Shown here in pieces: positions 48,206 through 58,579 of a stretch of 64,000 nt of DNA. How positions within the stretch are numbered: position 1 is the first letter of the stretch; each line of letters begins with the position of its first letter. The translations under genes and the position numbers were made by a program. Source of the stretch: Deinococcus rubellus (GTDB taxonomy: Bacteria; Deinococcota; Deinococci; Deinococcales; Deinococcaceae); assembly GCF_025244745.1 (NCBI RefSeq), contig NZ_CP104213.1, positions 2,673,501 through 2,737,500 on the forward strand. The letters are read 5' to 3'. The notes beneath the pieces are model-generated. The model worked only from the letters and a program-made list of their open reading frames with translations. It was not told the DNA's origin and made no database searches.

Positions 48206-48234
48206 AGTGTATCAGAGGCGAGCGGCGGCGGCAA
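48206..48234 (-). promoter_or_regulatory. promoter of rplM-rpsI
   Basis: Minus strand TTGCCG (48234-48229), 17-nt spacer, TACACT (48211-48206). The leader of about 140 nt is GC-rich and can fold, which leaves room for L13 autoregulation. Confidence 0.65.
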
Positions 48235-48258
48235 GCAGGCGTTCGAGGGCCTTCAAGA

Positions 48259-48501
48259 TCAGGCCGCGCCGGGCTGCCCGAAGAAATAGAGCTGATGGTA
48301 GAGGTCGTCGAGCGCTTGGTCATAGAGCGGCTGCGGCACTCTGGATATCAGGGCCAGACCCAGCACCGCGTCGTGAACGCTGGCGAACTGGTCCTGCTGC
48401 TGCCAGCCGGGTCCCTCGGTCAGCAGCACTGCCGCTTTCCCATCGAGCAGGAAGCGCACGCGGCCATCCGAAGTTCGGGTATCGCTGTAGTGCTGCACCA
48501 T
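48259..48501 (-). CDS. hypothetical protein, 80 aa
   Basis: Small soluble protein (RFLLDGKAAVLLTEGPGW, then a helical C-terminus DQALDDLYHQLYFFGQ). TATGCT lies 6 nt before the ATG. No family recognised. Confidence 0.68.
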   Translation of the reverse strand: MVQHYSDTRTSDGRVRFLLDGKAAVLLTEGPGWQQQDQFASVHDAVLGLALISRVPQPLYDQALDDLYHQLYFFGQPGAA

Positions 48502-48569
48502 ACGTCAAGCATAGCCCCCGACTCTGAAAAAATCGGTGCAGTGACTGACGATTGCCGGAGTGGGCGCGC

Positions 48570-49007
48570 TCAGTTGTTGAGCAGCAGATTCCCGACGTTG
48601 CCCACTGGGGTCATCTCGCTAGGGAATTTGACGCTGACATTGACCACCGTGCCCATCACCGTGGTGGGGTCGAGGATGATGCTGTGGGCCGAGAGCAGCG
48701 GCGGCGTGGGCTGGGTGTCGATGGCGCGCACCAGCACCTGCCCCTGGGCCGGAACGAACACGCACCAGCTTTCCGGCGACGACGTGAAGGCCCGCACCGG
48801 CAGCAGGCTTTGCAGCCCCAGCTCGCCGGGCGTCGGCCAGTACTCGATCAGCAAGGTGGCCTGCTGGCGCTTGAGGTCCGAGGCGTCGATGTCGAGCTGA
48901 ATCTCGATGGCGTCGGGCTTGTCCGGGTTGATTCTCATCCAGCCCGGCACCACGTTGCGCCCGCTGGAGTTGCTCTTGTACATCTGCTGAGGAGTGTTCT
49001 GGGTCAT
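48570..49007 (-). CDS. hypothetical protein, 145 aa
   Basis: Beta-rich soluble protein with no signal peptide (MRINPDKPDAIEIQLDID, WCVFVPAQGQVLVRAIDT). No family recognised. TAAGGT 6 nt before the ATG indicates leaderless mRNA. Confidence 0.68.
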   Translation of the reverse strand: MTQNTPQQMYKSNSSGRNVVPGWMRINPDKPDAIEIQLDIDASDLKRQQATLLIEYWPTPGELGLQSLLPVRAFTSSPESWCVFVPAQGQVLVRAIDTQPTPPLLSAHSIILDPTTVMGTVVNVSVKFPSEMTPVGNVGNLLLNN

Positions 49008-49049
49008 GGCCTTACCTTAGCTCAAGTCGGGCGCTCAGGTCCTGTCCGC

Positions 49050-49190
49050 TCAGGTTTTGTCAGGCAGCGCGCCGAGTAAGCTACGGGTAATGAAATACCC
49101 GACGGCAAACACCAGCAGCGGCAACAGATTGAGGTCGACGGTGGTTTCCTTCTCGGGATGCAGGGCGTCGTGTCTCTGGAAGCGAATCAT
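49050..49190 (-). CDS. 46-aa single-helix membrane protein
   Basis: N-terminal polar part (MIRFQRHDALHPEKETTVDL) and one membrane helix (NLLPLLVFAVGYFITRSLL). TAAGCT lies exactly 6 nt before the ATG, so the gene is probably real though short. No family recognised. Confidence 0.6.
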   Translation of the reverse strand: MIRFQRHDALHPEKETTVDLNLLPLLVFAVGYFITRSLLGALPDKT

Positions 49191-49332
49191 AAGCAGAGCT
49201 TAGAGCATTTGTCCGTTCCATTGGTGTAGAACGGCACGCGCATGGGAAGAGTGGCGTCCCCTTGAGCGTCCGTTCACGTCAGTGGGCCTCTACACTCCTA
49301 TCTGCGCTGGCTGATACTGCACTCGCTCCGCT

Positions 49333-49364
49333 GGGTCATAAAAATCTCGCAATTTTTATGACCC
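49333..49364. repeat. 13-bp perfect inverted repeat
   Basis: GGGTCATAAAAAT, 6-nt CTCGCA loop, ATTTTTATGACCC. It lies in a 240-nt region (49191-49429) with no other recognised feature. A terminator for leftward genes or a site of a dispersed repeat is possible. Confidence 0.55.
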
Positions 49365-49429
49365 ATGTTCTCAGGCTTGCGGCCCCTCTTGCCTTCTCCT
49401 TCACTTCATGCAGCCGCCCTTCACTGGCT

Positions 49430-49684
49430 TCAGGCCGCGCCGCCCTGGCGCAGGGTCAGCAGCAGCAGCACGATCAGAGCGGCGTCGAGCAGCCAACTGG
49501 CCGGGCGGCGCAACCGGGTGTCCCGGCGGGCACGCAGCACCTGCACCACCAGGCGCAGGGCCAGCAGCACAGCCAGCACCCACACCGGTACCGCCAGACC
49601 CAGCAGCGGCGCGAACAGCAGCAGAGCGACGGCCAGCAGCAGCAGCAGGCTCAGCGCCGCGAGCGGTTCCAGGGCAGGTGGCAT
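49430..49684 (-). CDS. small hydrophobic membrane protein, 84 aa
   Basis: Two long Leu/Ala/Val-rich membrane segments (about 8-48 and 63-79) with a basic middle (VLRARRDTRLRRP). Starts 5 nt after the glgB stop, so it is the last gene of that transcript. No family recognised. Confidence 0.65.
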   Translation of the reverse strand: MPPALEPLAALSLLLLLAVALLLFAPLLGLAVPVWVLAVLLALRLVVQVLRARRDTRLRRPASWLLDAALIVLLLLTLRQGGAA

Positions 49685-49689
49685 CCGGT

Positions 49690-51825
<2,136 letters not shown>

Positions 51826-51903
51826 CCTGACAGTTTACCGTCAGGTTGCCGCCGGGTCGGGCGCTGCCAGGGCCAGAGCGGCCCGAGGACGGGTCTGTAA
51901 AGG

Positions 51904-52563
51904 CTAGCTAAAGTCAGACTCCACGACGTTTTGCCGGAAGCGGGCGAGCAGCGCCAGTCCCAGCGCTCCACTCTTTTCCGGGTGAAACTGGGTGGCGTGG
52001 ATGTTGCCCCGGCTGATCACCGACCAGAAGGGCACACCGTACTCGGTGACGGCCCCGGCGTCCACCGGCACCTCAGCAGGCACGTAGTAGCTGTGGACGA
52101 AGTAAGCGTAGCCCGCTGATCCCTCGCCGCCCGTCAGGCCGCGCAGCAGCGGCGAGTCGCCCACCGGCTGCAAGCTGTTCCAGCCCATCTGCGGCACCTT
52201 GTGGCCCGGCTGCGCGGTGAAGCGCCGCACCCTACCGGGAATGAGTCCCAGGCCGGAGACGCCCGGCGCTTCCTCGGAGCCTTCAAAGAGCATCTGCATG
52301 CCCACGCAGATGCCCAGTAGCGGCGTGCCGGACGCCACCGCCGAGAGTAGCGGTTCACGAAAGCCGCTCTCGTCAAACGCCTCCATCACCTGCCGGAAGT
52401 GCCCCTGCCCCGGCACCACGATTCCGGCGGCTCCGGCCAGATCGGCGGGAGTGCCCGTCACTTTGACCGTCATGCCCGCCCGCACCAGGGCTTTTTCGGC
52501 GCTGCGGAGATTGCCCGCGCCGTAGTCAAGAAGGAGAACGTCCAGGTCAGGCGGCGGGGTCAC
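51904..52563 (-). CDS. hisH: imidazole glycerol phosphate synthase subunit HisH
   Basis: 219-aa glutamine amidotransferase. Nucleophile C86 in LLGICVGMQMLFEGSEE; His/Glu partners in QFHPEKSG. The GTG start overlaps the hisB stop (GTGA). It supplies ammonia to HisF, which is not in the window. Confidence 0.94.
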   Translation of the reverse strand: MTPPPDLDVLLLDYGAGNLRSAEKALVRAGMTVKVTGTPADLAGAAGIVVPGQGHFRQVMEAFDESGFREPLLSAVASGTPLLGICVGMQMLFEGSEEAPGVSGLGLIPGRVRRFTAQPGHKVPQMGWNSLQPVGDSPLLRGLTGGEGSAGYAYFVHSYYVPAEVPVDAGAVTEYGVPFWSVISRGNIHATQFHPEKSGALGLALLARFRQNVVESDFS

Positions 52564-53144
52564 AGCGCGCCCTTGGTGCTCGGCAGATCGGCACTCGTCA
52601 CCGCCACCGCGTCGCGCAGGGCACGGGCGAACGCCTTCATGATCGCCTCGATGACGTGGTGCGCTTCCCGGCCCGCGAGCAGGCGCACGTGCAGGGTCAC
52701 GCCGCCGTGGTTACAGAATCCACGCAGAAATTCGCGCAGATGATAGTGGGTAAAGTCGCCCGCCGATCCCCACACGTCGAGCGTTTCCGGCTCGAAGGCC
52801 AGGTGGGCGCGGCCCGAGAGATCGACCACCACATGCGCCAGGGTCTCGTCCATCGGTACGAAGGCGCTGCCGTAGCGCTCGATGCCTTTTCTGTCGCCCA
52901 GTGCCTGACTGAGCGCCTGTCCCAGCGTGATGCCGGTATCCTCAATGAGGTGGTGCGGCTCGATGTGTAGATCGCCCGTGGCCTGCACCGTCAGGCCCAG
53001 CCGTCCGTGACGCGAGAGCTGTTCGAGCATGTGGTCGAAAAAGCCGTGCCCGCTGGCGAGCGCTGCGCCGGGCGTGTCGAGGTCAAGTTCCACTCGAATG
53101 TCGGTCTCTAAGGTCTGACGGTGAACGGTGGCGGATCGGGTCAT
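52560..53144 (-). CDS. hisB: imidazoleglycerol-phosphate dehydratase
   Basis: 194-aa enzyme with the two Mn-binding repeats: GHGFFDHMLEQLSRH, then IEPHHLIEDTGITLGQAL, GRAHLAFE and EAHHVIEAIMKAFARAL. Single-function form. TAGACT (53156-53151) is 6 nt before the ATG; an IS5 element ends right at this box, replacing the original upstream DNA. Confidence 0.96.
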   Translation of the reverse strand: MTRSATVHRQTLETDIRVELDLDTPGAALASGHGFFDHMLEQLSRHGRLGLTVQATGDLHIEPHHLIEDTGITLGQALSQALGDRKGIERYGSAFVPMDETLAHVVVDLSGRAHLAFEPETLDVWGSAGDFTHYHLREFLRGFCNHGGVTLHVRLLAGREAHHVIEAIMKAFARALRDAVAVTSADLPSTKGAL

Positions 53145-53156
53145 GCCGGAAGTCTA

Positions 53157-54032
53157 GAGGCTGGTGGACAGCCTATCCAAGGATGGGCCTGAGTTTAGTC
53201 AGTAACAGAACGCAGGCGGCGACGAAGTGGAAGCCGATCAAGGTCGAGGACAGCCGTTCCAGATCACGCCCCAATCGACGAAAGCGCGACAACCACGCCA
53301 GCGAACGTTCCACCACCCATCGTTTCGGCAGCAAGACAAATCCCCGTGAAGCGTCCGGACGCTTCACGACGATCAACTCAATATTGCTTTTGCGCGCCGC
53401 ATTCTGCGCTTGTTCTCCGGTGTAGCCCTGATCGGCAAATACGACCTCCAGCATCCCACCTGTGAGCTCCTGGGCGCTGTGACACAGCGCCTCTACCTGC
53501 GCGCGATCCTGTTCGTTGGCCGGCGACGTGGTCAAGGTCAACAGGTGACCCAGCGTATCCACCGCCAGATGGACCTTGGTACCCTTGCGCTTCTTCGCTC
53601 CATCGAACCCGGCACGGTGACCACTTTCCGGGGTGCTTTGCAACGTGCGGCTGTCGATGATGATCGCCGTCGGCTCGCCGGCACGTTGCTGTTGAACGCG
53701 ACTGAGCATCCGTCAGTCGTGTACGGCGTTCTCAAAGCACCCCGCTTCGAACCACCGCTTCGCCTGACTGCGGACCACTTCTGCTGGTGGAAGATCGTGC
53801 GGCAGAAATGCCCATTGCGCCCCCGTTCGACTCATCCACAACAACGCATTCAAGACCTCTCGCAGCGGAAATTTCCGCTGCGGGGCATCCTCAGGGGTTA
53901 AGGCCAGGTACGGCAATAAAAAGTGGTACGTCTCGTCATCTACATCACTTGGGTACGCACGGCGATCCATCCGTCCAGTTTGCCAGCGACAAAATCATCC
54001 CGTCAAACTTCGATTCCCTCTCAACCAGCCTC
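53157..54032 (-). mobile_element. IS5-family insertion sequence
   Basis: 876-bp element with inverted ends GAGGCTGGT (left) and ACCAGCCTC (right), extended imperfectly (AGAGGCTGGTGGACAG vs AGAGGCTGGTTGAGAG), flanked by TA on both sides as expected for the IS427-like branch. The transposase gene fills most of it. The right flank has an inverted repeat GTCCAGCC/GGCTGGAC (54036-54072), part of the original hisB upstream DNA. Confidence 0.85.
53173..53970 (-). pseudogene. IS5-family transposase interrupted by an in-frame stop
   Basis: N-terminal part (53970-53713, 85 aa) has the helix-turn-helix domain ([36 protein letters not shown]) and the C-terminal part (53709-53173, 178 aa) the DDE core: [61 protein letters not shown]. 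Both are in the same frame, separated by a single TGA (53713-53715). The full protein would be about 265 aa. It is either a nonsense mutation or read-through; the element is likely inactive. Confidence 0.85.
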
Positions 54033-54127
54033 TAGGTCCAGCCGCGCCGGGGGATGGTGGGGCGGGCTGGACGGGTATGAACAAAGTCTTGTCCTGAAGA
54101 GAGCAGATGACCCGGTAGACTGCGGCC

Positions 54128-54901
54128 ATGACCCGCCTCACCGGCAAGACCACCAGGCGTCGCAGGCCGCTGCTGTGGCTGCTGGCGCTGGCGCTGATCG
54201 GCACTGCCTGCACCGCCGTCTTCACGACGCAGCTCACCGACACGCCCTCGGCGGCGCTCAAGGCAGGCCAGGAGCTGCTGAGCAAAAAGACGGTGCTGGC
54301 CATCGTCGCCCACCCGGACGACCTGGAATGGTACATCGGCGGCACACTGCGGCGGCTGGCTGACAACGGAGCGAATGTGCAGGTGGTCGTCGCCACCGAC
54401 GGCGAGAAGGGACCGAACCGCACCAGGTCGCCGGATCTGGCCACTACCCGCCGCGCCGAGCAGGCCGCCGCCGGAACAATCAACGGCTATACCCACATCA
54501 CTTCGCTGGCCCTGCCCGACCGGGGCGTGGCCAAAGACCCCCGCTTTCTGCCGGAAATCGAGCGCATCTACGATGAGGTCAGACCCGACGCCGTGTTCGT
54601 CTTCGACCCCACTTATCCGTCGCTGCCTTATTTGCACGTCGATCATCAGGGATCGGCACGCGAGTTTCTGAAGTTCTGGCACACGCTGGGCGCGGGCAAA
54701 CCGCCCGTCTACCTGTTCCAGACCCGGCGGCCCGACGCGGCGGTGGACATCAGCGGCGTCATTGACACCAAGGTGCGGGCCCTCGCGCAGCACGTCAGCC
54801 AGAACGGCGGCAGCGGCGACAATATGCGGGGCTTTTTCGCCGGAGCGGGCGAGTCGGTGGGCGTGGGCTCCGCCGAACTGTTCCGGGTGCTCAGAAAGTA
54901 G
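54128..54901 (+). CDS. PIG-L family deacetylase, membrane-anchored
   Basis: 257-aa zinc deacetylase. N-terminal helix (14-34, LLWLLALALIGTACTAVF) anchors or exports the protein. Zinc motif AIVAHPDDLEWYIGGTL and the distal His in LPYLHVDHQGSA are intact. The family removes N-acetyl groups from sugars such as GlcNAc conjugates; the substrate is unknown, and an envelope glycan is plausible given its N-terminus. TAGACT is 6 nt before the ATG. Confidence 0.9.
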   Translation: MTRLTGKTTRRRRPLLWLLALALIGTACTAVFTTQLTDTPSAALKAGQELLSKKTVLAIVAHPDDLEWYIGGTLRRLADNGANVQVVVATDGEKGPNRTRSPDLATTRRAEQAAAGTINGYTHITSLALPDRGVAKDPRFLPEIERIYDEVRPDAVFVFDPTYPSLPYLHVDHQGSAREFLKFWHTLGAGKPPVYLFQTRRPDAAVDISGVIDTKVRALAQHVSQNGGSGDNMRGFFAGAGESVGVGSAELFRVLRK

Positions 54902-55331
54902 TTTTCTTCCTGGCGGTCCGATCAGCGCGAGCGGCAACATTGGCCGCCACCGCCGCGCCGATGAGCCGCTTGAAGGCCACCTCGTCAATTTCTTCTGCCT
55001 CGCGCAGATCAATAGCCCGCCGCGTCCCGCCGGTTAAGCTGGCATTGAAGAGCCGCTCCGGATCGGCAATGGCGGCCCCGCGAAAAAAAGTGAGCTTCAC
55101 GGCCTGCTGGTACACTTCGCCCGTACAGACGCCGCCTTCATGCGACCAGACCGGGATGCCAGGAGAGGTCGGCTTCTCCCATTTCCACTCCTCCTGCATC
55201 TCGGGATCGGTCTCAAAAATGAGCTGCCGGACGCGGGCCAGTGTCTCCCCTCTCCAGTCTGGCAGCGCCGCAATCCGTTCGGTAATTTTGGCGGAAACAG
55301 TTTCAGCATCTGCGTTGCCCGTCGGCTTCAT
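54891..55331 (-). CDS. DUF1801 (YdhG-like) protein
   Basis: 146-aa protein with the family core: ITERIAALPDWRGETLARVR, KWEKPTSPGIPVWSHEGGVC, VKLTFFRGAAIADPERLF and AIDLREAEEIDEVAFKRLI. Function unsettled. It overlaps the convergent deacetylase gene by 11 nt at the 3' ends. Confidence 0.85.
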   Translation of the reverse strand: MKPTGNADAETVSAKITERIAALPDWRGETLARVRQLIFETDPEMQEEWKWEKPTSPGIPVWSHEGGVCTGEVYQQAVKLTFFRGAAIADPERLFNASLTGGTRRAIDLREAEEIDEVAFKRLIGAAVAANVAARADRTARKKTTF

Positions 55332-55435
55332 GGCCTCTCCTGTGCTGCTACTGACTGAACACTAGAACTTATGAAAGCGGAATAGCCCGCCCCTTCAAAA
55401 AGAAGAGGACGGGCCAGAAATCGCATTTTTGAATT

Positions 55436-55825
55436 TCAGTCCAGAATGCGCTTGAGGTGCAGGTAGATCTCGTACCAGTCACCCTTGTCGCGTGGGCGTT
55501 TGCCGCGCAGCTCGATGCGGGCCAGGGTCCGCACCCAGTCAGGCGTGATCTGAGCACCAAGGGTGGGATCGGCCACCAGATCGGCCAGTCCCTTGGGCAT
55601 GGCTCCTTCGGTGTTCTGTCCGTAGAACTCGACCCCTTCGAGCAGGTCGTGCACCGTGATGTTGTAGGCCCCCGCCAGCGTCTGGAGGGTATCCAGGCTG
55701 GGGTTGGTGCGTCCGCGCTCAAGGTCGGACAGGTAGGGCACGCTGATGCTGGCCGTCTCCGCCACGTCTTTGAGGCGCAGCCCGCGCTCGCTGCGTAACT
55801 CGCGCAATCGTTCGTGTAATTTCAT
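55436..55825 (-). CDS. ddrO: DdrO, repressor of the radiation/desiccation response
   Basis: 129-aa XRE-type repressor. N-terminal HTH (1-68): [19 protein letters not shown], then [21 protein letters not shown]-terminal dimerisation domain contains [18 protein letters not shown]; the IrrE/PprI cleavage junction (L106-R107) is conserved. DdrO represses DNA-repair genes (for example recA, ddrB, gyrA) until IrrE cuts it. Strong site GGGAGGTG before the ATG. Self-regulation is indicated by the operator 130 nt upstream. Confidence 0.94.
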   Translation of the reverse strand: MKLHERLRELRSERGLRLKDVAETASISVPYLSDLERGRTNPSLDTLQTLAGAYNITVHDLLEGVEFYGQNTEGAMPKGLADLVADPTLGAQITPDWVRTLARIELRGKRPRDKGDWYEIYLHLKRILD

Positions 55826-55950
55826 GCTTCACCTCCCGGTGTGGTAAGAGCCAGCCTCGCCCAGAAGAATCGCCCCGCAACTGCTGGCGCTGGGTTCAGC
55901 CGAAGGGTGACTTGAGTTGCTCTGGCTCAGGATGCGGCCCTGCCGATACC

Positions 55951-55981
55951 TTCTGGTATTTACAGAATTTCGCACCCTCAA
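55951..55981 (-). promoter_or_regulatory. RDRM operator and promoter of ddrO
   Basis: A 17-bp palindrome TTCTGTAAATACCAGAA (minus strand, 55967-55951) agrees at 11 of 17 positions with the RDRM consensus (TTATGTCATTGACATAA). It overlaps a TACCAG -10 box; TTGAGG (55981-55976) lies 17 nt upstream as the -35. This position suits repression by DdrO of its own gene. Confidence 0.75.
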
Positions 55982-56039
55982 GGTGGAGTGTAGCACCGCG
56001 CCCGAATCCGGTCAAGACAGAATGGAGCAGGCCAAGTTC

Positions 56040-56068
56040 TTGAAGAGGCGAGCCGAGTACGCTAATAT
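56040..56068 (+). promoter_or_regulatory. promoter of 83-aa gene
   Basis: TTGAAG (56040-56045), 17-nt spacer, TAATAT (56063-56068), about 48 nt before the ATG. Together with the ddrO promoter this explains the 290-nt intergenic region; nothing else is seen in it. Confidence 0.6.
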
Positions 56069-56115
56069 CGTAATCAAGAGCAGCGTTCTGAGCTTGCCTT
56101 CACCCGGAGGACCCT

Positions 56116-56367
56116 ATGCGCGCCATTGACGATATTGCCCTGAGCTTGCGGCTCGGCCAGCTTCACCCCACCTCCGTCCTCAATACCCTGATCGCCGCCG
56201 AGAACGAGGGTGGCCTCGGCGCAGTGCGCCAGCTTGAGCGCCACCTGACCCGCAGTGCCGACGCCCTCAGCGAGCGCCAGCACCCCCACAGCAAGCTGGC
56301 CCAGATCTGGCTGAGCGCCACCCGCGCCTACCTGGTGGCGCAGACCGAGCAGAAACGGGCGGTGTAA
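56116..56367 (+). CDS. hypothetical protein, 83 aa
   Basis: Helical protein, His/Ala/Leu-rich, soluble. Strong site GGAGGACCCT before the ATG and a good promoter. Divergent from ddrO, but with no RDRM of its own apart from the shared region. No family recognised. Confidence 0.7.
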   Translation: MRAIDDIALSLRLGQLHPTSVLNTLIAAENEGGLGAVRQLERHLTRSADALSERQHPHSKLAQIWLSATRAYLVAQTEQKRAV

Positions 56368-56393
56368 AACTCAGTCCATAGGGTTCAGGCCGC

Positions 56394-56942
56394 TCAGGTC
56401 CAGCCGAGCCAGGCCAGCACCTCCGTGCCCAGCTCACCAATCGTCCGGCCATCGGTGCCGAAGCGCTGAACCCAGACGGGCGTCTGCCGATCAAGTTCGG
56501 CGGCCCGCTTGCTGCTTTTTTCAACATGCGTCTCTAGCCCCGCGCCGATTTCCCGCCCCTGTAACCTGGCCCGCGCCGTGTCGTCCGAGGCGGTCAGCAG
56601 CGCGGCCACGACCAGCGGATCGTCGCCCAGTGCCCTCGCCAGATCAGCGCTCTGCAGCACGCTGACGGTATTGGTGTAGATCAGCCGCCGGTAGCCGAGG
56701 GCACGGTAATTCTGCCAGATGGCCTTCAGGTTCTGTTCGGCCAGGCCATGGTCCCAGGGTGGCGGATACGCCAGATCGAGGTTGTCGCCCTCGATGACGG
56801 CGTGCTTGACCCGCTTCACCGAGAGCTGATGGTGCAGCTCGGCGGCGAGGCTGGTCTTCCCCACCCCGGCGCGGCCACCGATCAGCAGTACCTCGCTGCG
56901 TTGCGGGGTCGACTCAGGCCTCAAAGCCGTAGATGTCTCCAT
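56394..56942 (-). CDS. P-loop kinase-like protein
   Basis: 182-aa nucleotide-binding protein. Walker A GRAGVGKTS (about 23-31), VIEGDNLDLAYPPPWDHGL near 50, and a helical C-terminus with Arg fingers (RARLQGREIG). It resembles small adenylylsulfate-kinase or AAA-type kinases, but no named family can be fixed. It overlaps the end of the carboxypeptidase gene by 29 nt. Confidence 0.75.
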   Translation of the reverse strand: METSTALRPESTPQRSEVLLIGGRAGVGKTSLAAELHHQLSVKRVKHAVIEGDNLDLAYPPPWDHGLAEQNLKAIWQNYRALGYRRLIYTNTVSVLQSADLARALGDDPLVVAALLTASDDTARARLQGREIGAGLETHVEKSSKRAAELDRQTPVWVQRFGTDGRTIGELGTEVLAWLGWT

Positions 56943-58449
56943 ACTTCTCGTGCAGGTACTTCACGTAGGCGTCAGCACTCAATGGCTGCCCGGTGGCGTC
57001 CTGCACGATCTGGCCGGGCGTGCGGCGGCGGCCATACTGATGCACGTTGACGCGCAGCCATTCGCGCAGTGGGGCGTAGTCGGCCCGCTCGATTCCGGCG
57101 GCGATCTCGGGCACCCGGCGGGCGGCGTCGAGCAGTTGCACGCTCAGCAGATTGCCGAGGCTGTAGGTCGGGAAGTAGCCGATCAGGCCCGCCGACCAGT
57201 GAACGTCTTGCAACACGCCCTCGGCATCATCCGGCGGGGTCAGACCCAGGTATTCCTGCATCTTGGCATTCCAGGCGGCGGGCAACCCGGCCACACTCAG
57301 CTCGCCGTCCAGCAGCGCCAGTTCCAGCTCGAAGCGCAGCATGATGTGGAAGTTGTAGGTCACCTCGTCGGCCTCCACCCGAATGAGGCTCGGCTGAACG
57401 CGGTTGACGGCGCGGTAAATGGATTCGGCGTCCTGCCCGGCGGCCACCTCCGGCGCGGCTCCGGCGAGCCCGCCGAAGTAACGCTGCCAGAAGGCCCGTG
57501 AGCGGCCCAGCAGATTCTCGAACATCCGCGACTGACTTTCGTGAACGCCCAGGCTGGCTCCGCGCGACAGCGGTGTGCGCTCCAGTTCGCGGCCCACCCC
57601 ATGCTCGTACATGGCGTGCCCGGTCTCGTGCCAGGTCCCGAAGAGGCTCATCGGGAAGTACTGCTCATCGAAGCGGGTGGTGATCCGCAGATCGTCGGTG
57701 CTGAAATTGGTCTGGAAGGGGTGGGCCGATACGTCGAGCCGCGAGAAGCTGGGCTGCAATCCGAACGCCTCCCGCGCCACCTTGAGCGAGAACTCCCGCT
57801 GCGCCGCCGCCGGAAAGGGGCGCGTCAGCACGCCGTAATCGGCCGCGTCACCCGCCGCCACGATTTTTCTGAGAAGCGGCAGGGTCCGCTCACGCAGGTC
57901 GGCAAAGATCTGGCGCACCTGGGCGGTCTTCATGCCGGGTTCGTAGTCGTCGAGCAGGGCGTCGTAGGGGTGCGCGTCGTGGCCGACCAGTTCGGCGTAG
58001 CGGCGGGTCAGATCAAGCACCCGCGTCAGGTACGGCGCGAAGTGGGCGAAGTCGTTTTCGGCCCGCGCCTTGATCCAGGCGTGGTGGGCATCGTTTTTGG
58101 CCTGGGCCAGCTCCTCCACGAAGGCGGTCGGCAGCTTGGTGGCCTTGTCGTAATCGCGCCGCGTCACCCGCAAGAGGTCGGCGTCGAATTCACTTGGCCC
58201 GGCCTGGGCCTCGGCGGCTTCCAGCAGGTGTTGCGTTTCCGCCGCCGTGAAAAGCTGGTGGGTCAGCCCGGCCAGCGACGCCATCTGAAGGCCGCGCACC
58301 CGCGCCGCGTCCGGCGGCATCTGGGTTTCCTGATCCCAGGACATCATGCCCTGCGCTGCGGCAAGGTCGCTGATCAAGTTGAGGCGGCGCTTGAGGTCGT
58401 CAAGAGAGCTGACGGTGCTGGCTGAAGAACCCATCTGATCAAACGTCAT
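56914..58449 (-). CDS. M32 family carboxypeptidase (Taq type)
   Basis: 511-aa zinc metallocarboxypeptidase. Active site HETGHAMYEHG and the third ligand in GVHESQSRMFENLLGRS; DEVTYNFHIMLRFELE is the third family motif. Normal length and cytoplasmic. TAGCTT lies 7 nt before the chosen ATG, so the 19-codon longer frame is not used. Confidence 0.94.
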   Translation of the reverse strand: MTFDQMGSSASTVSSLDDLKRRLNLISDLAAAQGMMSWDQETQMPPDAARVRGLQMASLAGLTHQLFTAAETQHLLEAAEAQAGPSEFDADLLRVTRRDYDKATKLPTAFVEELAQAKNDAHHAWIKARAENDFAHFAPYLTRVLDLTRRYAELVGHDAHPYDALLDDYEPGMKTAQVRQIFADLRERTLPLLRKIVAAGDAADYGVLTRPFPAAAQREFSLKVAREAFGLQPSFSRLDVSAHPFQTNFSTDDLRITTRFDEQYFPMSLFGTWHETGHAMYEHGVGRELERTPLSRGASLGVHESQSRMFENLLGRSRAFWQRYFGGLAGAAPEVAAGQDAESIYRAVNRVQPSLIRVEADEVTYNFHIMLRFELELALLDGELSVAGLPAAWNAKMQEYLGLTPPDDAEGVLQDVHWSAGLIGYFPTYSLGNLLSVQLLDAARRVPEIAAGIERADYAPLREWLRVNVHQYGRRRTPGQIVQDATGQPLSADAYVKYLHEKYGDIYGFEA

Positions 58450-58579
58450 ACCGTTTAAGCTAGCACCGGACCAAAAGCTGAATAGGAAGTGGCCCGGCTC
58501 AGCCAAATGGCCTCGATTGGCGCTCAGTCAATGCCCATGGGAAAACGTTCTCCCACAAGCCCATTCCCGAGCACCGCTC

